Positions 59,795-64,000 of a stretch of 64,000 bases of DNA are shown here, one piece after another; the stretch's first letter is position 1; every line of letters begins with the position of its first letter. Under the pieces are notes generated by a model. It was not told where the DNA came from, did not search any database, and saw nothing but the letters and a program-made list of their open reading frames with translations. The stretch covers positions 186,001 to 250,000 of the forward strand of contig WQZD01000001.1 of the NCBI GenBank assembly GCA_009780915.1. Reading direction: 5' to 3'. Made by a program: the position numbers and the translations under genes. The stretch is from Propionibacteriaceae bacterium (GTDB lineage Bacteria; Actinomycetota; Actinomycetes; Propionibacteriales; Propionibacteriaceae).

Positions 59795-60841
59795 ATGAAT
59801 GACACAAGAATCCTGGCTGTCACGGCAGGAGACCCTGCGGGGATCGGGCCCGAGATCGCGCTGCGGTGCGTCACGGATCCTGGCCTCTGCCCGCCGATGC
59901 GTACGGTCCTGTACGCCGATCCGTCGATCCTGAGACGTGCCGCCGACATCGTCGGCGTGGCGCCGTCGTGGCACGTCGTCGAGGATCCCCGGGAGGCTGT
60001 GGATGACCCAGGGGTGGTCAACGTCGTCGACATCGGCGTCGTCGCCAGGGCTGGCGACATCCAGTTCGGCCGGGCTCAGGCGTTGGCCGGGCGAGCCGCC
60101 GTGGCCGCCATCGAGCAGGCCACCGCGCACGCCCTCGACGCTCGTGTGGACGCCGTGGTGACCGCCCCCATCAGCAAGGAAGCGATCTGGGCCACCGGCT
60201 CTCCCTTCCTCGGCCACACCGAGATGATCGCCGCGCTCACGAAAGCCCCCTTCGCCGACACCATGTTCGTCGTCGACGAGTTGTGCGTCTTCTTCGCCAC
60301 GCGGCACATGTCGTTGGCCCAAGCCGTGGCCGCCATCCGGCGAGACCTCATCGACGCCCAGACGCGGCGCGCGCTGACGGCGCTGAGGGTCTTCGGCGTC
60401 GACATGCCCCGACTGGCGGTGGCCGCGCTCAACCCCCATGGGGGAGAGGGCGGGCATTTCGGCCGTGAGGAGATCGACCACATCATCCCGGCGATCCAGG
60501 CGGTCAACGCCGACATCGCGGCCGGGCGTATCGTGGCGAACCCGGTGGCCGGGCCCGTGCCCGCGGACTCGGTCTTCCACTTCGGACTGGAGGGACGCTT
60601 CGACGGCATCGTCTCGCTCTACCACGATCAGGGCCACATCGCCACGAAGACCTACGACTTCGACAACACCGTGTCCGTCACGGTCGGGTTGCCCATCTTG
60701 CGTACCTCCGTGGACCACGGCACGGCCTTCGACATCGCAGGCACGGGCATCGCGTCGCCGGCCACGATGGCGGCGGCCATCCGGGCCGCGGCGAGGTTCG
60801 TCGCCTACAACGATCGCATCACAGCCCAGTATGGAGGCTGA
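59795..60841 (+). CDS. pdxA2: PdxA2-type 4-phospho-threonate/erythronate dehydrogenase
   Basis: The 348-residue protein has the PdxA motifs: AVTAGDPAGIGPEI at the N-terminus, VTAPISKEA, LGHTEMIAALT, ALNPHGGEGGHFG with the metal ligands, and YHDQGHIATKTYDFDNTVSVTVGLP. In a pdxA2 context it oxidises the 4-phosphorylated acid-sugar from the kinase and the product decarboxylates to dihydroxyacetone phosphate, rather than acting in vitamin B6 synthesis. GAAAGGG precedes ATG at 59795. Confidence 0.88.
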   Translation: MNDTRILAVTAGDPAGIGPEIALRCVTDPGLCPPMRTVLYADPSILRRAADIVGVAPSWHVVEDPREAVDDPGVVNVVDIGVVARAGDIQFGRAQALAGRAAVAAIEQATAHALDARVDAVVTAPISKEAIWATGSPFLGHTEMIAALTKAPFADTMFVVDELCVFFATRHMSLAQAVAAIRRDLIDAQTRRALTALRVFGVDMPRLAVAALNPHGGEGGHFGREEIDHIIPAIQAVNADIAAGRIVANPVAGPVPADSVFHFGLEGRFDGIVSLYHDQGHIATKTYDFDNTVSVTVGLPILRTSVDHGTAFDIAGTGIASPATMAAAIRAAARFVAYNDRITAQYGG

Positions 60842-60847
60842 GGACTC

Positions 60848-60896
60848 CCGACGAGGCGTGAGCGTCGCGCGTCGCAGCGCTGGCGGGCCTCGTCGG
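60848..60896 (+). terminator. Hairpin between pdxA2 and the transporter
   Basis: CCGACGAGGC (60848-60857) and GCCTCGTCGG (60887-60896) pair perfectly over 10 bp across a 29-base loop. Partial termination would set the ratio of enzymes to transporter. Confidence 0.45.
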
Positions 60897-60993
60897 ATGT
60901 GGTGATCCGGCGCGTGACGCGCATCGGGGGCCACACAGGAGGCAACTCCGCTCACGGCATTCGTGCTGCTCACTCTCAGGAAGGAATACCCTC

Positions 60994-62295
60994 ATGACCC
61001 AGAACCTCGTGTCTGCCATACCCCAAAAACGGTGGCTCCATGTCATCCCCGTGGCGGTCGTCATGTACATGCTGGCGTACCTCGATCGCAACAATGTGTC
61101 CATCATCTTGACATTCATCGGGAAGAACGACCCGTCCATGGCCCTGTCCGACTCGGCCAAAGGCATGGCCGCAGGGATCTTCTTCCTCGGCTACATGGTC
61201 CTGCAGATCCCGGGCGCTCTGCTCGCGCAGAAGTGGAGCGCGAAGAAGACCGTGGTCATCCTCATGGTGCTGTGGGGATTCGCGGCCATCGCCTGCGGGA
61301 TGGTACGCGATGAGACACAGCTATACGTCGCCCGGTTCGTCTTGGGGGTCTTCGAGGGTGGCGTGTGGCCGGCGTGCCTGGTCTTGCTCGCCCATTGGTT
61401 CCCGCTCAAGGAGCGTGCTCGGGCCAACGCGCTGTGGATGATCTGCCTGCCGCTGTCCAACATGCTCATGGCGCCCTTGACTGGCGTCCTGTTGGAGGTC
61501 GCCAGTTGGCGGACCGTCTTCGTCATCGAAGGCGTCCCGCCGTTGGTCTGGGCGATCGTGTGGTGGTTCGTCATCAAAGACCACCCCCACCAGTCCTCTG
61601 CGATCAGCACGGTCGAGCGCGAGTACGTGCGGGCCGAGTTGGCCAAGGACCGGCAGCTCACCGCCGGTCTTCCCCAGTCGAGCTACGCTGCCGCGCTGAG
61701 GTCGGGACGCACATGGGTCCTCATCGGCATCTACTTCAGCTGGATGGCCGGTTTCTACGGGTTCTCGCTGTGGCTGCCGAACGCCATCCGGGCGCTGGTG
61801 GGCGATTCCCCCAGCCTCGTCGGATGGCTGACGGCCATTCCGTACGGCTGCGCGCTGGTCGGGATGCTGCTGGTCTCCCGCTGGTCGGACAAGACCGGCA
61901 ACAGACGACTGGCTGTGGCTGTCCCCATGCTGGTCGGCTTGGTGGTCATGGTGGCCGGGCAGTGGGTCGGGAGCCCCCTGATCGCCATCGTGGCGTTGTG
62001 CGTGGTCGGCATGGGCATCTACTCGCCGTACGGGCCCTTCTGGGTGGTGCCGGCCGAGAACCTCCCGCCCGCGGTGCTCGCGTTCTCGATCGGACTGATC
62101 AATGCGCTGGGCAACCTCGGCGGATTCGTCGGCCCCTACCTCGTTGGCTGGCTCAATGACGCCACCGGGCGTTCCTCGACCGGGTACTACGTCCTGGCCG
62201 GCCTCCTGTTGGTCTCCGTGGTGATGACGATGACTTTCGTGAAGAATCCCAACCTGGTCACGGCGAGGCGTGAGGTGGAACTGGAACGCGTGTGA
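60994..62295 (+). CDS. MFS transporter (ACS family, acid-sugar uptake)
   Basis: The 433-residue protein has around 12 membrane spans and anion:cation symporter features: YLDRNNVSIILTFIGK near the N-terminus, FFLGYMVLQIPGALLAQKWSAKK, and FVLGVFEGGVWPACLVLLAHWF. These transporters take up aldonates, tartrate or similar organic anions with protons. It lies between pdxA2 and the DeoR regulator, so it probably imports the four-carbon acid-sugar. AAGGAA precedes ATG. Confidence 0.88.
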   Translation: MTQNLVSAIPQKRWLHVIPVAVVMYMLAYLDRNNVSIILTFIGKNDPSMALSDSAKGMAAGIFFLGYMVLQIPGALLAQKWSAKKTVVILMVLWGFAAIACGMVRDETQLYVARFVLGVFEGGVWPACLVLLAHWFPLKERARANALWMICLPLSNMLMAPLTGVLLEVASWRTVFVIEGVPPLVWAIVWWFVIKDHPHQSSAISTVEREYVRAELAKDRQLTAGLPQSSYAAALRSGRTWVLIGIYFSWMAGFYGFSLWLPNAIRALVGDSPSLVGWLTAIPYGCALVGMLLVSRWSDKTGNRRLAVAVPMLVGLVVMVAGQWVGSPLIAIVALCVVGMGIYSPYGPFWVVPAENLPPAVLAFSIGLINALGNLGGFVGPYLVGWLNDATGRSSTGYYVLAGLLLVSVVMTMTFVKNPNLVTARREVELERV

Positions 62296-62381
62296 TCGGT
62301 CCTGTCCAGATGGGCCGGCTGGGAGCTCCGGCCCCGACGAGGAGGTGTGATCTCTCCTGGTCGGGTCCGGTTCCGGGGGCG

Positions 62382-62419
62382 CGGACCGGGTGACGCGGAT
62401 GGTCGCGTCACCCGGTCCG
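62382..62419. terminator. Perfect 16-bp hairpin after the MFS gene
   Basis: CGGACCGGGTGACGCG (62382-62397) and its complement (62404-62419) with a 6-base loop. No T tract. Located 87 bases after the MFS stop. Confidence 0.6.
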
Positions 62420-62506
62420 TGATCTGGTCTGTGATCTGGTCTGTGATCTGGGCCGTGATGTCGGGTCGTGGTGCCGGGTCGTGGTGCCGGGTCGTGGTGC
62501 CGGGGC
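62420..62506 (+). repeat. Short tandem repeats upstream of the DeoR gene
   Basis: Three units of TGATCTGGTCTG-like sequence (12 bases) are followed by about four units of GTCGTGGTGCCGG (13 bases). Confidence 0.7.
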
Positions 62507-62563
62507 GCACGGTGGGGCCCGGCCTCCTGTCGCGCTAGGATGGAGGAGGACACAGGAGGAACA

Positions 62564-63346
62564 ATGGCTGATTCCATTCGGGAGAGGGCGGGGACGACGA
62601 GGCGCCGCGAACGACTCGTGGACATGGTGGCTGACCAGCGTTCCGTGGAGGATCTAGCCGAGGTCTTCGGGGTGTCCGCGTCCACCATCCGCCGTGATCT
62701 GCGGGCGCTCGCCGCCGATTCCAAGATCGTGAGGACCCTGGGCGGCGCGGTCACGGCTCAACGGCTGGAACGGTCCTGGCATGACAAGACGCGCGTGGAG
62801 GCATCGGCCAAGACCCACATCGCCCAAGCCGCGGTCCCCTTGGTCCCCGACGGAGCCGTGGTCTTCATCGACGCCGGCACATCGGCCGCCGCGCTGGCCG
62901 CCCGTTTGGCGGACAATCCCACCGTGACTCTCGTCACGAATGGCCTGTCTGCGGCAGTGGCCGTCGCCGACGGTCGGGCGGCTCTCATCGTCTTGGGCGG
63001 CAAGTTGAGGCGTCCCACGGCAGGCATGACCGGCATGATGACAGTGTCCGGGCTGGACCTCGTCCATCCCCACATCGCTTTCCTGGGCTGCGAGGCGCTG
63101 GATCCGGTCCTGGGCGTGAACTGCCCCGATGTCGAGGTGGCGGCGTTCAAGCGCCGTCTCATGGCGCAGTGTCAGCAGAGCTGGGTGCTCGCCGACCACA
63201 CCAAATTCGACACGACCTCGGCCTTCCCCTACTGGGCGGGCCTGGGCACGTCCACGGGCGTGATCACCGACTCCGTCAGCGCCACGGGACAGGCCACGGT
63301 CCTCGAGGACCTCCGCGCGCGCGGGCATGACGTGATCGTGGCCTGA
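62564..63346 (+). CDS. DeoR/GlpR-family transcriptional regulator
   Basis: The 260-residue protein has a DeoR-type winged helix: VDMVADQRSVEDLAEVFGVSASTIRRDLRALA, followed by the LGGAV hinge. A sugar-phosphate isomerase-like effector domain includes FIDAGTSAAALAARL and VTNGLSAAVAVADG. It probably senses a phosphorylated intermediate and controls the kinase/dehydrogenase/transporter genes upstream. AGGAGGA precedes ATG at 62564; an in-frame ATG at 62540 overlaps TAGGAT and is less likely. Confidence 0.9.
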   Translation: MADSIRERAGTTRRRERLVDMVADQRSVEDLAEVFGVSASTIRRDLRALAADSKIVRTLGGAVTAQRLERSWHDKTRVEASAKTHIAQAAVPLVPDGAVVFIDAGTSAAALAARLADNPTVTLVTNGLSAAVAVADGRAALIVLGGKLRRPTAGMTGMMTVSGLDLVHPHIAFLGCEALDPVLGVNCPDVEVAAFKRRLMAQCQQSWVLADHTKFDTTSAFPYWAGLGTSTGVITDSVSATGQATVLEDLRARGHDVIVA

Positions 63347-63500
63347 GACGCGTTGGGTGTGTTCCGTGGCGGATGTGTTCCGTGGCGCGGCGCGTCCCGT
63401 GTCGCGGTGCTTCCCGTGTCAGGTGCTTCCCGTGTCAGGTGTGTCCCGAGGCAGGGCGCGCCCCATGGTCCCACCAGCGAGGGTTGGTCGATGGTGGTGA
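63347..63500. other. Degenerate 14-15-base repeats between convergent genes
   Basis: Units such as TGCTTCCCGTGTCAGG, GTGTTCCGTGGCGGAT and GTCCCGTGTCGCGG recur about seven times. No gene is seen in these bases. Confidence 0.5.
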
Positions 63501-64000
63501 TCACAGCGAGATGGACAAGCCCTCGTCTCCTCGGATGAGGGTCGGACCCAGCATGGACTGATCCACCTCAGCCCGCCAGCACTGGATCTTGTACGGCAGC
63601 ATGAGGGGATCGGGAACCCGGGCGTACTCGTCGTACAACGCCCCAATCTGGTCGAGCATGGACTCCATGTCGGCGGGGTCGAGGCCTTCGGCGCCGGTCG
63701 CGTGACGGGCACTGTCCTGAAGCTGGGCACGCGTCGACGGGACCCACAGGCGGAAGGACACCGTCTCCGTGTGGAGGAAGTACGCCGAACCGTTCAGGCG
63801 GTCCACCGAGTCGACACCGTAATCGCTCGTCATCGCATCGGGGAGTGTGCTCTGGACGATCCTTCGCAGCTTCTTCACCCAGGGGACGGAGTCGTCGCGG
63901 GTGAGGTACGCCAAACCGACTCTCCCATGCGGGCGCAGAACTCGTGCCCACTCGCCCAAGGCCAGGCCCGGGGCGAACGTGTGGAAATTCTGGATGGCGA
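63501..64000 (-). CDS. SAM-dependent methyltransferase, C-terminal part (cut by window edge)
   Basis: The frame is open to base 64000 and continues upstream beyond the window. Visible residues IQNFHTFAPGLALGEWARVL followed by RPHGRVGLAYL match the end of a class I methyltransferase Rossmann fold (the LRPGGR segment after strand 5). The rest is a helical C-terminal part. The SAM-binding glycine motif would lie outside the window. Substrate unknown. Confidence 0.75.
   Translation of the reverse strand, partial: AIQNFHTFAPGLALGEWARVLRPHGRVGLAYLTRDDSVPWVKKLRRIVQSTLPDAMTSDYGVDSVDRLNGSAYFLHTETVSFRLWVPSTRAQLQDSARHATGAEGLDPADMESMLDQIGALYDEYARVPDPLMLPYKIQCWRAEVDQSMLGPTLIRGDEGLSISL

Overview
The window is GC-rich actinobacterial DNA, most likely from the family Propionibacteriaceae. 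The strongest marker is a complete methylmalonyl-CoA:pyruvate transcarboxylase operon (5S, 12S, a small unnamed protein and 1.3S, 44124-47819), the signature enzyme of the Wood-Werkman propionate cycle. A mycothiol S-conjugate amidase, a menaquinone methyltransferase and a class III-like actinobacterial DEDD exonuclease/GIY-YIG fusion agree with this. Several genes appear to be read from leaderless mRNAs (TANNNT 6-8 bases before the start codon). No insertion sequence, CRISPR array, rRNA or phage is visible.

Layout. 1-3699: end of a RhuM-family gene and hsdR of a type I restriction system. 3700-7182: a tRNA-Leu(CAG), then a sulfur operon metY-cysK-cysE preceded by a leaderless leader peptide with a Cys-Cys pair. 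7228-15668: housekeeping and repair genes (cyclophilin, exonuclease fusion, RecB-like nuclease, menG, ung, an MFS exporter). 15802-22609: a strong promoter and a 2234-residue secreted, wall-anchored repeat protein with six alternating repeats. 22756-25088: a small surface-type protein, greA and mca.

25115-38158: a TetR gene and an eight-gene plus-strand cluster for catabolism of an unidentified acyl-CoA: ADP-forming acyl-CoA synthetase, a thiolase-like/crotonase fusion, a flavin oxidoreductase, EtfB, EtfA, a cytochrome-b561-like membrane protein with a duplicated N-terminal motif, a metallo-hydrolase and a tandem acyl-CoA dehydrogenase fusion. Electrons from the dehydrogenase would pass through ETF, perhaps to the membrane cytochrome. 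38189-43991: an MFS exporter, a GH78 rhamnosidase and an oxidoreductase-like gene, with palindromic repeats and 15-base tandem repeats between and within them.

44124-47905: transcarboxylase operon and terminator. 47906-54123: an accessory island of lower GC. It holds the broken end of an RHS protein, an ADP-ribosyltransferase-type toxin tip, a run of small translationally coupled genes of unknown function (probably immunity-like) including paralogues, and hipB with a three-operator array followed by a truncated hipA. 54138-58186: metallophosphoesterase, secreted amidase-like protein, nth and a holin-like membrane protein. 58528-63346: a four-carbon acid-sugar cluster (DUF1537 kinase, PdxA2-type dehydrogenase, MFS transporter, DeoR regulator). 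The window ends inside a methyltransferase gene.
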